Shown: positions 1 through 13,857, counted from the stretch's first letter. The stretch is 64,000 nucleotides of DNA from Cloeon dipterum (GCF_949628265.1 NC_088787.1:14746501-14810500), one strand, 5' to 3'. Translations and numbers: made by a program. Notes: generated by a model from the sequence alone, not told the origin.

Positions 1-964
1 TCTGTTATATATATTATGTGGAAAGGAGATAATAATAAAACAACCATTTCATTTTTTATTTCAGTGATTTATGTTTTATTTTATGTGAAAAGACGAAAAT
101 TCAATATTATCACTTTTCATCGGATGTATTAGGCAATTGATTGATTTTGAACCAATGGCTTTGACAGATAATCAACTGACGCTGCATGGACAATTTATGG
201 AAGTTATTCAAAATTTAAAAAAAAAATGCATTTCAGAAGCACTTAGGTGTGTTCAGTAAGACTCAAAAGTACAGAAAACGGTTACATCTATATTTGAAAA
301 ATCATTACATACACTACTTTCAGGTTTACTCATAATTTAGACGTATTTACAAAATATATAAATTTATAAATTAAGGCAGGGATTTATATTACAGGAGGAT
401 TTGCATAGGCGCCGCTGGGGTACAGTCGGAGGTGGCACCGCCGCTGACTAGTCTCCTAAAGGCCGTATTCACTTACTTTGTTAGCGAACCAATCAATTTG
501 TAAAAGTGCGATAAGATACCAAGATCGAGTCGAGACTCAAAAGCAAGGGGCACTACTACACTTCATTTGGACTGGGCTAATTGAAAGCCTGTGTATTCTT
601 GGGAAGAATAAAAAAATGAGATAAAAATTAAGTGAAAAAATAATCTTTATTTGCAGCAAATGCGGGACTTTCAAAAATTTTTAAAAACTATCGCTGGATT
701 TGATTTTTGTATTTCCTCTTATCTAAAAAAAAAATGCGAAGGAAAGGTATAAAAATGTTGTGCAACTTGATGGAGTTGGACACCAATAAAACTATTCTGC
801 GTAGCCGTATAAAAAAACCTTTCTTGAAACTAAGAAACACATTTGATTATTGCCCGTGAAACTTTGTTTCTTCAAATTCTTCTGAGACGGAAGACAATCA
901 AATGTTTCCAAAATTCATTTCTAATTCATCGGTTCGCTAAGAAACTAAAAAGCAAAGACGGTAT
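1..964. other. Downstream flank and probable 3' UTR of hedgehog
   Basis: No coding sequence is supported here. The hedgehog transcript runs leftward into this stretch. A minus-strand AATAAA (plus-strand TTTATT at 646-651) is a plausible poly(A) signal about 315 bases past the stop. The rest is AT-rich, apart from a small GC-rich patch near 405-450 and an inverted-repeat element described separately. Confidence 0.5.
474..947. repeat. MITE-like element with imperfect terminal inverted repeats
   Basis: TTAGCGAACCAATCAATT at 481-498 reappears inverted at 923-940 as the complement of TTAGCGAACCGATGAATT, differing at two positions. The similarity continues weakly outward for about seven bases on each side. 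The enclosed DNA is AT-rich with no open frame, as in non-autonomous DNA transposons. I could not settle a target-site duplication, so exact ends are uncertain. The element lies in the presumed hedgehog 3' UTR and contains the candidate poly(A) signal. Confidence 0.45.
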
Positions 965-3900
965 TTAAAAGAGCATACCCTGTGGCAATACCCTTTGCGC
1001 GACCCAGTAAAGTGTACTGGCGTACCAGTGGACTCCCACTTGCGGCGCTGGCGCCGTTCTTGCGACGCTGCCTGTGATGGACGAAAACAGTGCACGGATC
1101 GCGTGCCCGGCATTGTTGATAAGGCGATAGGGCGCGAAAGCCATGTGCGCCACGGACTGGCTGTTGATGACGGCGTAGCACGAGGCTCCCACTCCGTTCA
1201 CTACCAGGGTGCCCGTTGCGGTGAGGGGCGCGTAGACACCCCGCTGCTTCTTCGACCCCACGAACTCCACCACGTCCGACTCCAGGGTGCCGTCGCCGCT
1301 GGAGTCCAGCCCCAGCAGCTCGTCGCCCTGTTGAACGTTCCCTACAAAAGAAAATGAGTTTAACATAAAAGATTTCGATGGAAATTAAACTGTGTTGTAT
1401 CCCCAAAAGTATCAAATTTCTTATTTCTATCAATTTATCGGAACAGCTTTGTTCAAATTTTAATGGTTTGCTGCATTCTAATTTAAAAAAAAATTATGAC
1501 GGCGTAAATTCCATTAGTATTGCGGCAACTTATGATTTTATGAATTCAATTTTTAGTCAGTAGCCCCTGCTGGGGACAACCTAACAGCTCTGCGGGTGAG
1601 CCATTTGAAAAAGGAGAGATCGGTTTGCTTTTTTTTACTAAATTTTAGTGCGATTTTAATAACAACAAATATTTTGAGTAATTTATAGTTTGTTGTCCGC
1701 CGTCGCGGCATTCTCACCTGCATAAACAGCAAGGGTTTCGTGGGGTCGGCGCACAAGTAGAAGATGAGTGGGAGTGACGGCCAGCCGCCTGCCCCCTTTT
1801 GTGGTGATATCAACAAAATATCGCATCTCCTCGGGGTTCCTGTCCAGCCACAGCAGCACCTCCGAATACTGGGTTTGTCCCGTCTGCGCGTCAACAGTGA
1901 GGATTTTCTGTCCCACTTGAAGCTCTGACAACGGCACTTGACGACCATCAGAGGTTTGCACCGCAGTATTGGCAGTGAAGCAGCCGCCACCCTTGGTGTG
2001 GGATTTTTCTACAACGGCAAAGAAGAATTCTTAGACCCAATTTGAATTATTTTAAATAAAATTAATTTCCATTGTGCAAAGCCATCTTTTCCCTTATTTT
2101 GACAATATTTTTGATAATTTAGAGAAATGGTTTGGACTGTACATACCTGACTTGACTGAGCAGTGGATGTGGGATTTGCTCTCGTAATTGACCCAATCAA
2201 ATCCAGCTTCGACTGCCAATCTGGCGAGCATGCCTAGTCTCGAACGCTCTCTGTCCGATGTAGTTATGTCTACGGCGCGACCTTCGTAGTGAAGGGTGTC
2301 TCTGCTGTTGAAGCCATCTTCTTCCCATCCTTCGGTCACCCTTAGCTTCACGCCCGGCCACTGGTTCATGACCGAAATGGCCAAAGTATTTACTTTCTCG
2401 TTCAGACGCTGTGAACAAAAATGAAAAACGTCAATTAAACACGAAACAAAATCGAGCAGAATCGTTCATTGAATATTCAAGGCAGGAGCGATAAATTCAA
2501 TATCATCAGTTTTATTTTTTATCCCATAGTATTGAAGAGCATCAAGGTTGTCGTGCATGTTTTTGTGTGAGCAGTGACTCTCACTAAATATTTAACCCAG
2601 CACGAAACTATTTGCTTTGTTAAATCCAGCCTATTAACTGCTGGGCGCTGCTGCTGAGAGGATCTCGTCCCTCTGACGTCGGATTTCAGTTGCTGGACGC
2701 GTTATTTTTGTAAAACAATCCTCTAAAAGCGCGAAATTCCTCTCTGAGGTTGTTTCTTGTAAAAGCGGAGAGCCTGTTGGTCATCACTCCTTTCATAAAT
2801 CTTCTCATTTTGTACCTCCAGTATTTCTCAGCGCGGAGGAATTAGTTTGAGCAGGATAATAGGTGTTTATGCATATTGCCGCTAAGTGACATTAAGTTGA
2901 TCGTGTAAAATATATTAAAAGAAGCGAGAGAAGGGGCATCCAGTGTAAAAAAGGGCTCGGCTGCGCGGCGGAACGATAACGAGGCTGGGGGATTAATTTT
3001 GAGTGTTTGAGTGCGCGTCAAATCACGAAATCATCACACCTGTTGATAATCCTGGCGAGGGCATTTATAAATTGGAGCTAATATGCCCGAGAGAGAGAAA
3101 GAGAGAGAGAGATACCTGGCTAGTTGCCTGCTGCCACTCGGCTGCCTCTCAGGTATCTGATCAGGTAAACACGACCGACCAAGGCCCTGAGAGAGGGCAG
3201 GTAGGCAGCCGGGCCTTATCTCACCTAATTAAATCAGACTCGGCATTTGCCAAACGGCATTTTTCACTCGCATTTTTATTATTCACAGACCGAGCCGCCG
3301 CTCTCAGCCGCTGCTGGCCGTGATTTATTTCCACTTTTTCTGTAACCGCCATTCAGACTCCTTTTCATTATCCTTTTTTCTTGTTGCAATCGCGCAGCAC
3401 AGATCGCAAGAGCGCGCTTGCAGGCAAGCCGGCCAGAAAATAATGCTTTTCTTCAAGGCGGCAGAAGGCCGTTCATTAATTTTAGTTGGAATTGCACTTT
3501 AATGCGGCCTCCTCGCTCGTCAACTTATCTTGTTTGCTGAAAAGTACCTCTGTTTAATTTTTTCCGCGTGCTGCATTGCCTTACTTGAAATTGAGCTACT
3601 TGACTTTTTGCGAGCGTACGAAATGGACGCAGAATACAACATTGACAACAATTGTCGTTTTTATATCAACGAAGACTGCAAGGAACACTCTCCTGCAAAA
3701 TTTGTAAATAAGATAACAAAATTATCCCATTCATGCAATTGAAAAATTAACTAGACGCGTAAATATCCTTTATTTAAATTGGAAGCTGTATTTCAGGAGA
3801 CTCTGATCTTGAAAAGTTTTCTGGCACTCAAACTTACATGGGGATTTAAGAGCCAGCTACAAAATGTCATCTGTTTTTACCTCTAAAATTATTTGGGTGT

Positions 3901-6900
3901 GAATGAATAAATGAAACAGTTGGAATTTTTATAATTAGGTTTCTCAGTTACAAGCGATTGAAACATTTTTGGAAGAAAGAGTATATAAATTCCCATTGAA
4001 AAAGCACTTAGTACTGCCATGCGTATGACGGTGGAATCATTCAAAAGAAATACATGAAACAAGCCGCAGTTTAGGTGTGGGAAACGTTTGTTCAAGCTCA
4101 TCTGTAACATTATTTATATTTTTGTTGTCCGCGTGAACTGAGAGTCGTGGTGCCGCCGTTTTGATGGTCCATTAAAATATGAGGCTCGTTAAAAGACTAT
4201 AAAAAGTGATCTATTTCGCGGCGAGCGGAGCATCATGCAGGCGCGCCGCGATTGTGATTTTTGACTTGCTTCCCCGGCACCCAATATTTATGGTTTTATG
4301 GCATTGTTAAAAGCCTTTATAGGCGCTTCTCTATTCATTTTATTTCGACCGCCGTGGCAACGATGCGTGCACATGAACACACTAGAGCGTCAGTTTCCCT
4401 CTTAGAGTGAAGGCACGACGCTGCGAACAAGGAAAACAAATCAGCACGCAGGATATCACCTATATGGATTTCACCTCAAAAGTTAAGTACATAGGACACG
4501 GGGGACACAACAGCAGCAGCCACAGCCACCGCCGGCTTTTATGACGCCGCTAAAGGTGGTTTGGATGCTGCCGCCAAAAAATAAATCATTGACTATTGAC
4601 TCCAGGTGATGTTGTGTATGTTGTCGGGAATGCTATACCTTTGTCCTTTCAATAACACGGGTTCCCTTTTACGTACAAACCTCAATATTTATCCGTCCAA
4701 CGTGTAAACTGGATGTATGGCAATGTAAGGGGGAAAATAGCCCCGCAGAACCGTATAATAAAGATTACTTTGAAACTAACTTGTTGCAGCATGCGACGCT
4801 CTTCGCCGCGATTTTACTAATTGAGAATAGGATGTGCCGAAAATCCTGTTCAATATAGGTTATTTCACGCGGATTAACAAAAGCGTGCGACCATTTATTA
4901 GTCAATATATCGTTTTGAGGATGTATCCTCCTGATGATCATAAAGAGTTAGAGGCGAACATAAATAAACGAAATAACTGTCGCGATAGAGGTGACAAATG
5001 GGCTGACGGTGCGTCAGATCAGGTCACCTTTGCTCTACCTGAGAAGCACTCTCAGGTATCAGACCTGACTCAACACATTCATATTTTACAGGCTCTTGTG
5101 TGACAAATTCAGGGGCGGTCGTCTGATCATTATTTTATCTGATCGCGCTCGACCAGCACTAAACGACCCATATTACACTCTAACAATAAGTGAAAACACC
5201 CAACAAAACATCACAAAACCAGTTTCAATTGTGCGCTTGCTCACGCTGGAGACAGATTTACGCTCACAAACAAAAGCCAGCTACTTGATATCTCGTTCTT
5301 ATTTGTGTAGATTCGTTTGCCTTTCTGCACGCTTTCTTTTAATTTCAAAACAAAAAACGCATTAATAGTCCGGCCTTTTCGGTTGCGCTGTAAAAAAATC
5401 CTTCTTCTTGGTGGTTTGATATCATTCGAATAAATTTTCTATGGGTGAAGATTACTCCAAACCCGAGCCTTTTGGGTAAAAACGCAGAAACAGCTACTTT
5501 GATCACAAATCGAGAGGCGCACTTCAAGTGCCGCTCTTTTCCTGACGAGAGCCGAGGAGTGAAAAAGGAAGAGGTGTTGCGTGGCCGTCGAGGAGGTGAG
5601 GCCCCCGGGGGCGGCCAAGGGGTCCCATTAGCTGCACGCACGGCCTCAAAAGAGCCGCCGCGCTCAATTGATTTTTCGCCGCCGCTTTCCGGAATTTTTT
5701 TGAAACGCGATGTGTCCAATAAAAGGCTCGTTAGCCAAGTAATTTACAACTGCAATTCCAGGCCCCACACACTAAATATTTATTCCACATTATCTCTCTT
5801 TCTGCCGGCCGCGCGGTCTTGTTTTATATTTTATTTGATCCGCGCGTCCACAGCTGTGGCCGTGCAACGCACGCCGCGCTTGCTCCCTCCACAAGTGATT
5901 ATATAAAACTGTTTCCTTTTTTTTATTCAATTTTCATGCGTTAAATTCCATCCTCTCATGCGAGCTCTAGAACCGAACAGAGTTGAAGGCTGAAGTGCAT
6001 ATCCATGCGATGTAATTTTAGTTGAAATGGGTTAAAAAGGCACGACCGAGGAATCGCAGGAACGGGCAAACTCGTTGCGAAAAGCGTGTGCACTTTAAAG
6101 CAGCTGAATGAGGTTTTTGCAGCCTTTGAGGCCACTTTTCAGCATGGGCGTCTTCTGCTCAAAAGGTTGACTACTTTCCGATGCTGACGTGATACGTGAT
6201 TTTGATATAAAAACCTTGGCGCGAGGTATACATAATAAAATATACGGTGAAAAGGGCTGAAGTGAATGCATGAAATGTAAGTTTCCAAGAAAACCGCCGC
6301 CGACATTTTCCCCCGCAGGAGCCAGTGAGGCAGCTATATGGTCGATTTGTAGAAATTTATGATGTAAAAGGAAGGAAGGTTGCTGTGTGAGAGAGCGCCG
6401 AGTGAGAGAAGACAGAAGACGAGGAGATGCATTTGTGGGATTCTGAGCTGGATTTTATGTGTGCGTGATTGGTGGCCGCAGCACAATGAGAATAAAAATG
6501 GCGCTGGCTGGATAAAAATGTGAGAGAGCATTTATCTGCTCAATGATCGGCCCCTCTGTTATTTTTTCATCCAGCACAAAATTCCCTCCTCCATGTTTTA
6601 TTGTCAGATTTTGTATTGTGCGCGCAGCTTGGCGGCTGACTCTCCAGTCCGCAGACGATCGAAGAAGAAAAAAACTTCTCGCTTCTTTTCCCTTGACGCC
6701 TTACGCACTTCACCATTCGCGCCCGCCATAGATAAAAAATCGTTTTTATAGATCTCCGCGCGTCTCGGAATCAAGAAAACTGCTGCTCACGCTGATGTGA
6801 AATTTTACAAACCGATCTCCTATCTTGACTTTGCATCTGATTTCACCATTTTGCTCTCGGCTCGCGCGGCGTGAAATCGTTTAAATGCGATTTTTCGTGT

Positions 6901-9900
6901 TCTACTCGAGCAATTTACTCTGCTGCTGTTCAGCGAAATATTTCTCATATGAATAGAAAAAGACCTTGGCACCTTCACACGTTTAACAAATAAAGGTTGG
7001 TTGATCTTCTGGTTGCACGCAGGTCACCGCAAATTTCAAAAAATGATTGAATGGGGGTACAATGACCGCAGGGGAACACGCATGCAGGCTATATAGCTTC
7101 TATTGTGCTCATTACCTGCCACCCACTGGACATCTTTCAAAGTAAAATAGAAAAGCCTGAGCGAGGGATGCGGTTTAGGGTTGTGGGACGCGGTCGTTAA
7201 CAGGTTCACACGGTCAGACATTATCTAAATGCCGTGCACTTTCAGTTTCTCCCACGCACATTCATCTTACCCTATTCAAGCAGGAGGTCATACCAATTTG
7301 AAGAGTTATAAAACGTGTTCTATACAAATTTATCGGTCATTCTTCTTTGATTTTGAAGCTGAATTTCGCAAAAAAATATCACAATTTTCTCTTCACACGC
7401 TGGTTCCAAGATTTTTAAATAAAGACTGAATATTTGCCTTTTTAGTAAGGCTTAACTCGGTAAATTATTTGATTGCCATAAATATAAACCATGTATGACG
7501 TGTTATCTTATAGAGGGTTATTAATAAATGCAGGCAGGCCTGGTAGTAAAAATCGTGCAACATGTTGATAATTAATTGGATAAGTTGGATAACTGGAGAA
7601 GAGACGTGCAATGCTTAGTTCTGGCGCAAAGCAGTTGCGACTATAGAAATAAAATCATTAGACACTCTCATCGGTAGAAAAAAACAAAGTAAAGAGCGCG
7701 CCGGGCAGAAGCACGCAGGCGAGCAGCAGCTCGTCGTTTTAGCCGCTCAGCCAGAGAGGTGTTTAAAGACTTTTTAAGTGTTTTGAGAAAGGCATATACG
7801 CGCTGCTTTGGATGTATGCTGTGTCTCTACTGTTATGGGAGTGTTGTTTTGATTGTTGACACGCGGGCGGGTCTCCGAATGAAACTTGCTGGCCAGCCAC
7901 AGCTTTTTAATAGCCACACCGCAAACTCTAGGGTTTTCGAGGCGTTGGGTCCGTCGTCAGGTGCGGTGTTTCTTGACCCTCAGGGTACAGCTCAGGTCAC
8001 GCCGCGCGGCGGCCATCTTGGCCGCTTTGAAGTGCCGCTCGAGCACCAATCAGCGCTGCCCCGCGTCCCTTCTCTGATCATGTTTCCTTGCGACCCCCGG
8101 GCCCCTGGGAGCCCAAAATTGCCCTTCGCTGGCAAAAATGGGTTGCGGTTGATTTTTAATGTTTTAATTTAAAATTAAAGTTGAAATAAATTCATTGATT
8201 TTGCTCTGATCTCCTTTTGATTTGAGTGCGTTGAAACATTTTTATTTTTTACTACCTTTCTTTGAACAAACATTACAAATAATTTATCAGGTAAATGAAA
8301 CACAAGTAACGATACAAAATTAATAAAAAGTCCCAGCAAATAAAAAATATTATCAGTCGGACAAACTAAAAGCGCTCTCGAGGTGTGTTTCACAATTAGT
8401 TGAAAACAACTACAAGGGATATTGGGCTATCGCGCTGTTAAGACCCTATTATTCAACCCGCTGAACAAGTCAACTGTTGTTGGGAAGCCCGATTTATGTG
8501 CATGTGTGCACACCTGAGCCGACAGCTGCGTTTTTAGTTTTCCATCCGTCTTTTTTGTTCAACAAAATCAATGTAAACCCAAAGAAAAGCATTTTAAGAA
8601 ATCAGCTTGCCGTGATTTCATCTAGTTCCCTTTCACCTGCTCTATTAAGCGAGATTTTCTTTAACAGTTTCAAAGGACGAGTCTTTCCATCAGTCAATGA
8701 AATAGCTTCTGACATATTAAGAGAGTGAAGAGCAAGAGACAAAACACAAAGGAATCCGCCCAGAACCTAAACTTGTTGGTGGAAGTTTGAGGCAATTGCC
8801 CCAAAGAGCTGTGAAAATACAAAAGTGTTTATGCGATGCGAATCGACACAATAGGTCTTTTCTTGTGACTTCTGCTACAAACTTTGTCACTTTTCCAATT
8901 ACGTTTTAAAGGCACAACAGGAGTCCTTGTCGACAGTAAAGATATTGTCACAACAAATGCTTTTCACTAAAGTTTCACCGTGACGTGCTTTGAAATCTAT
9001 AAATTTGGCAATTCATTTGTTAAGTTTTGAATTTGAGTTATATGTATAACTATTGCACAGAACACACGGTATCGTGCTGGGATATACAATTGAAATAATT
9101 TTAAACAATGCGTGAAAAGACGGATTGGAGAGATTTATTACCAAAAATTTGCTTTCAATATACTTTTCTTTGTGAGGAAGCTCATTTTTTTGACTAAATT
9201 TTAAGCTTTGGATGAAATAATTATGAAAATACCTTTCACAATGCACAAAATAAAAAAAGATACATCAAACAATGACTTATAGGAACTGAGGGCACTCATT
9301 TTATGAAAATGTATTTGCAGCAGTTGAGCGGCCAGAATATTTAATTACATGATAAAGTTTTCCCATTAAAGCATTAGTTTTCCCGAGTGGATAAAACGGC
9401 ATCCCATTAAAAACTAAATAATGATATCATTTTATAGATTGGTGCAGACTACATTTTTGGAAAAATTGATCTCTTACTCGTGCATTTAAATCTCCAGAGA
9501 AAGCTCTAAACTGGCCGGTTAAATAAAATTCCATTGTGTCGCACGGCGAGTGTATTCGTCGCGCGAGTGAGGAAGCGCTGGGGTTGCTTGGCGTGAAGCT
9601 CCTAGAAGATTATGAATGAATGGCAATCGAGAAGAGCAGCGTGCCTGATTTATTCCACAGTGTGTAAGAGTATGGCGCAAAGCGAGACCTCCAAATAAAA
9701 TAACCCAGTGCCGCGATTCTTTTGTTTGGCTTCCTTTAGGTGCGCGACACCGATCCTGCAGGCTCAGGTATCGCTCAACCTGAGCAGTGAAACCTGAGTG
9801 CAGGCGACATCACCTTAATTTGATATTTATTTTTATTTATTTGCCACGGCTCTCTGATTTCACAGAGCGAGACAATTTTTCCACACCGACCCAAATTCAA

Positions 9901-12900
9901 ACCGCAGCCGCCAAATATCTTATTAAAACAGCATGTTCGATTTAGACGAGACTACGGCCATGAGGGTAAGCACCTGAGCCGGATTAGATTTGCATCTTCC
10001 GTTTTGCGCGAAAAAGAATGTCATCGAGACGACCGGCATTCTTTTTCGGCATCCAGTTTTCATTCAAACTATACCGACCACAAAATATTTTGAAACCTCA
10101 AAGAAACCACCTTCCCACATGCCCTTCCTTTTTCATGAAGTGCTTCCCCTGATTTTCACACGTTTATTTTTTCATACAATATATGCACAGCATCGACAAT
10201 TTACTTGGAAGGGTTGGAATCATTAACTCCAACGTTGCAGTAACCGAAGCAGTCTCATTCATTGCGCTATCAATGGCTCGTTGAATGAAAATGATTAAGA
10301 TAATGTTAATAGATATCTATTAGTTGTTTGAGTTTCATTCACGGCGTGAATCTCGCATTTTTAGCAGGTGTTTGCAGACATAAAAAACTGTTTTTAAATT
10401 TATGAGGAGATCATGTCGTTTATGATTTGAGAATTAATTGAATATTTTTTATAGTTAAATATACTTAAGTAGCAATTCTAACTTAACAGAAAATTCATGT
10501 AATAATCCGATTATTTTGAGAAACTGCCGAGAGTAATAATTACTGTATAACCATTATGCATTTATAAAAAAGAATAAATAAAGTGAGTGGCTTATATTTT
10601 ACTATTAGTCCAAAATAGTTCGGATTTTTTCACATGGCAACTTTTGCTTCATAAGGTGCGTAAAAACGTTTTTCAGACGAATAATGATTAGAGGATGGAT
10701 AAAAGCTGCAATGTTTGGACTATAGTGCTGATATTTGCGTATTTTGTGGCTGACATTTTTAAAATATTCCAATGATTAACGATTCGAGCATGATGCAATC
10801 ATCAGTGCATGATGATTTTACTGAATCATCAGTAAAAGATTATTTATTAAATCTTACTAAACAAAGTAGAACCTAAAATTATTCGACAAACCGTGTCTTT
10901 GTGATTCATGGCTGTATCAATCAGAAATTATGCTCTCCGAAATCAATAATGTTTATTTTTTCCTTTGTGTGCGCAAACAAAGCGAATAATACATCGACGC
11001 AATCTCATAGCCTGAAAAATCAGCGCCTACGTGGGGGGGGGGGGGCGAAAAATGCCCCTATAATGTGGTGGTCAAACGTGGTGACGGACACGTCAGCTCC
11101 CCGTTTTGTTACCCATTCTTCGAAACATTTTTCTGTTGCTACGTTCCCACAGTACTTACGAGTTGGAATGTAGAACTGACCGCCACGAGATTTTACTTCC
11201 AAAAACCTTCAATCCTTCAATTGATGTTTTGAAGAGTAAGTGACACATTTTTGTGTGACAACTGAAAAGAAACCTCCAACAGCGTTCAGGGTATATGAAA
11301 GGATGATCTGCTATACACCCCGAAATGTTTTTACAAAGACAAACAACACATTTCCCACGAGAATTAAAATATAATACACATTTTTCCTAATATAAACGGT
11401 TGGTATTGGTGTTTATTTTCCTTATATATCCTGGTATTTTATTTATATTTTGTGGGAAACTAACGTTGCCATGAATACAAGTCAGCATGTTTGACCGCAA
11501 CATTATACTCTCAACCAGGGGTGCATCTCGCCCCCACACGTAGGTGCAATTTTCAAGGTCAAATTGTATCAATGTATGAATACAACTTTGTGCCATTCTT
11601 CGATATAATTCAAAACTATCGAAAATTAAAAGAAGCTTGTCTGTGGATTTATTAAAGGGGTGCAAAGATACTGCGTAAAAAACTTGACTCCCGCTGACAG
11701 TAGCTTTAAATAGCGTGGGAAAACGCCGATGTGTCCTGGGTCCCTTCACCCTGTTGACAATAACCTAACACTTTTGTATACAGTTTTACAGTTGCTTTTT
11801 GTCTAGTGATATATTATATTGGAAAACGTGGCAACCAATCCATACAATGGGTCAAGCTTTTCTTCCTCGTGGTTTTACGTAACCTCAATGAAGCTAGCGT
11901 GGAGATCTTTACTTTTATAGCTTTACGACTCGGGGCGTTAGATGCGCTCAAGTCAATTACCACAGCCGGTTTGCTTTTTTAAGATCAAAACTGCCGGGCA
12001 AGGCAGTGCGCATCCACTAAAGTCAAGTTTCCCATCTAAGAGGTATAATTATTTGAATGAAAATTAAATCATACCCTTTTTGGAATCAATGAAAATTCTA
12101 ACTTAGTCTATTGAATTATTTAATTGACGCTTATAAATTATTTTTCTATTTAAAAATATCAACTGTCTGTAACGCAAGGGTGGTTTCTTTTTAGATGAGT
12201 GATCCCATCTACACAAATTTGAGTGTGAGTAAATAATAAAATGTACACCTCAGCCCCCTATTTGCACTTTAATTTGCAAACCTATTAAAATTTAAGAAAA
12301 ATCAAAGTAAAGAGAAAATTTTTCTACATTTATTTCTGGATTTTTATGAAAATCACCATAACAGGTGTAACTGCCGTGACCTCCAACCTCTATATGGAAA
12401 TATCTAATTTTGGAAAAATATAAATATTGTTTTCTGATTTTGTAAGGTAATCTAAAAAATTTCTCTATTAATCGATACATTTTTACGCATGTTTGTATTT
12501 TTAAGAAAAGTTAATTTATAATATTTTAAAATTGAAAAATTGGCATCGTGTGTTGGCATTTGAACACAGAGTTGTAAATGTACTTTCCCGCACAAATTTT
12601 GTGTGATCATGTGACTGCAGTGTTCATTCATTCATTCATCAATAACACGCAACACATTTGTGTCAACCCTTTGTATTATTGCTCTCTTCTGCACATGTCT
12701 AATGCAATGCACTGTTAGTATGATGCCTGCCCCCATGGCTAAAATCGCGCCGGAAATATTGTTAACTCTCTCATGATTATCTTCCCAGAAAGCTCTATTT
12801 CATTTGTTAGTAGAAATCAGGACGTTTCTGCGGTTCTAAAATAGGGTCCGCTGTCACAGGTGGCGGCTTTCTTTCTGCTAAAGAGGCAGAAAGCTGAAGA

Positions 12901-13857
12901 TTTTTAGCAGAATATGATCCACTCAGATAAGTTTTAGCGGCTGCTTATTTTCGCTCGTCGCTAAAATAGAGGCAATCCTTTTGTATGTGTGCGAAAGGAA
13001 GTGATAAAAAGGCAAATAGCAGGATGGAAATCATATTTGTCGAAGTCTGCGCTGCCTGGCGGCAGCTTTCGTGCGTTCCGTGCTGGCCGGATTTTGATAT
13101 TTTTTGAAGAGCGCGTCTTGTCTCGAGCAATTCAAATATTGACTCTGACCCAGCCAAAAAATATCCAACCCCTGATAAAGAAGAAAACTACGCACACAAC
13201 TCTGTTTACTTTAACGAAGAGCAGCACTCGCCCGCGGTTTTATAATAATTCCCATTTCGTAAAGGCCAAGCCCTCGCGCCGCGTGTTATTCAATTAATAC
13301 GAGACTGTATATCACAGATGCAAACGCTCTCCTTTCTAGTTGATAAGACGCGCGGATCGAGGTTCAATGTCAGACAGTGAGAAGACGATGGCTCTAATTA
13401 AACTAAACTGCATAATATTGTTCTTGTATTTTGCACGTCGGTCTTCCCTGCGTTTCGCACGCAGCCACATTTATTTTAAATCAAATTTTATCGCTGAAGA
13501 ATCGAAAATAGTATTTTTAGTCACAAGAAGTTGCCAAAAAGTTGCGACAAAAATGTAACTTACAGTTGTCATAAGTCGGTCGGCTCCAGTTCCTTCTTCG
13601 TCACGAAATACGATATCGGGATTGTAATTGGGCACTAGTTCGCTGAAACGACTGTCGTTGCGAACTATCCTTCCTTCTGCAAGTCCACTAGCACCAAGGG
13701 TGTTTTCCGCAGCATTGGGAACCTGCTGGTTGAAGACGAGCGGGCTGAGTTTTCGCCCCGTCCTGATTCGCTGGCCGCCTCTGCCGGGTCCGCAGGCCCA
13801 GGATGGGCCGGAGCCCAGCAGAAGCAGCAGCATTACACGAGCAGCACAGGCACTCAT
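965..13857 (-). CDS. hh: Hedgehog morphogen precursor (four coding exons)
   Basis: Secreted, autoprocessed, lipid-modified signalling protein. Coding exons on the minus strand: 13857-13564, 2408-2147, 2008-1718 and 1341-965 (407 aa). Residues 1-21 form a signal peptide ending just before Cys22 of CGPGRG, the palmitoylation site. The signalling domain carries the [10 protein letters not shown] and HIHCSVKS zinc-site segments and AVEAGFDWV. Autocleavage is expected at Gly194-Cys195 of the GCF motif that opens the Hint domain. VTPTH supplies the Hint Thr/His, and [10 protein letters not shown] lies in the cholesterol-transfer region. Splicing is phase 0 after LMTT, then phase 1 twice. The third intron falls inside Hint, so there is one more coding exon than the usual three. 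The protein is somewhat shorter than Drosophila Hh. Start is the first ATG, directly before the hydrophobic leader. Identification is essentially certain. Confidence 0.97.
7950..8130. promoter_or_regulatory. GC-rich YY1/CCAAT module inside hh intron 1
   Basis: A GC-rich island in otherwise AT-rich intron DNA. It holds a perfect 7-bp inverted repeat, GCGGCCATCTTGGCCGC at 8009-8025, whose centre is a YY1-type CCATCTTGG core. A CCAAT box follows at 8046-8050. This combination is typical of a TATA-less promoter or an enhancer. No transcript can be assigned. Confidence 0.4.
11033..11045. repeat. G13 homopolymer run
   Basis: Thirteen consecutive G residues in the first hh intron. It could be a real mononucleotide repeat, and its length is prone to assembly or sequencing error. 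Confidence 0.9.

Larger units (their letters stand above)
2409..13563 (-). other. First intron of hedgehog (about 11.2 kb)
   Basis: The intron is bounded by donor ACT|GTAAGT on the minus strand at 13564/13563 and acceptor TTCACAG ending at 2409. No coding exon is supported inside it. Visible contents are a GA-rich tract near 3090-3113, GC-rich patches near 5.56-5.70 kb and 7.95-8.13 kb, a 13-base G run at 11033-11045, and a short ATTC tandem near 12.63 kb. Long AT-rich stretches between these show nothing recognisable. Large first introns of developmental genes often hold enhancers, which is inference here. Confidence 0.8.

Noticed and set aside
3090..3113. GA-dinucleotide tract, with similar tracts at 23082, 25436 and 39065
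   Set aside because: Simple repeats. They could bind GAGA-type factors, but nothing else at these places supports a regulatory claim.
5345..5906. Overlapping open frames on both strands
   Set aside because: They cross a GC-rich patch in the hh intron, are open on both strands, and show no recognisable protein or splice context.
7759..8172. 137-codon plus-strand frame
   Set aside because: It starts at a non-ATG codon, has mixed low-information composition, and overlaps the GC-rich YY1/CCAAT patch. A regulatory reading fits better.
11387..11749. 120-codon minus-strand frame
   Set aside because: No recognisable domain and no partner exons in the hh intron. A decayed transposon is possible but not shown.
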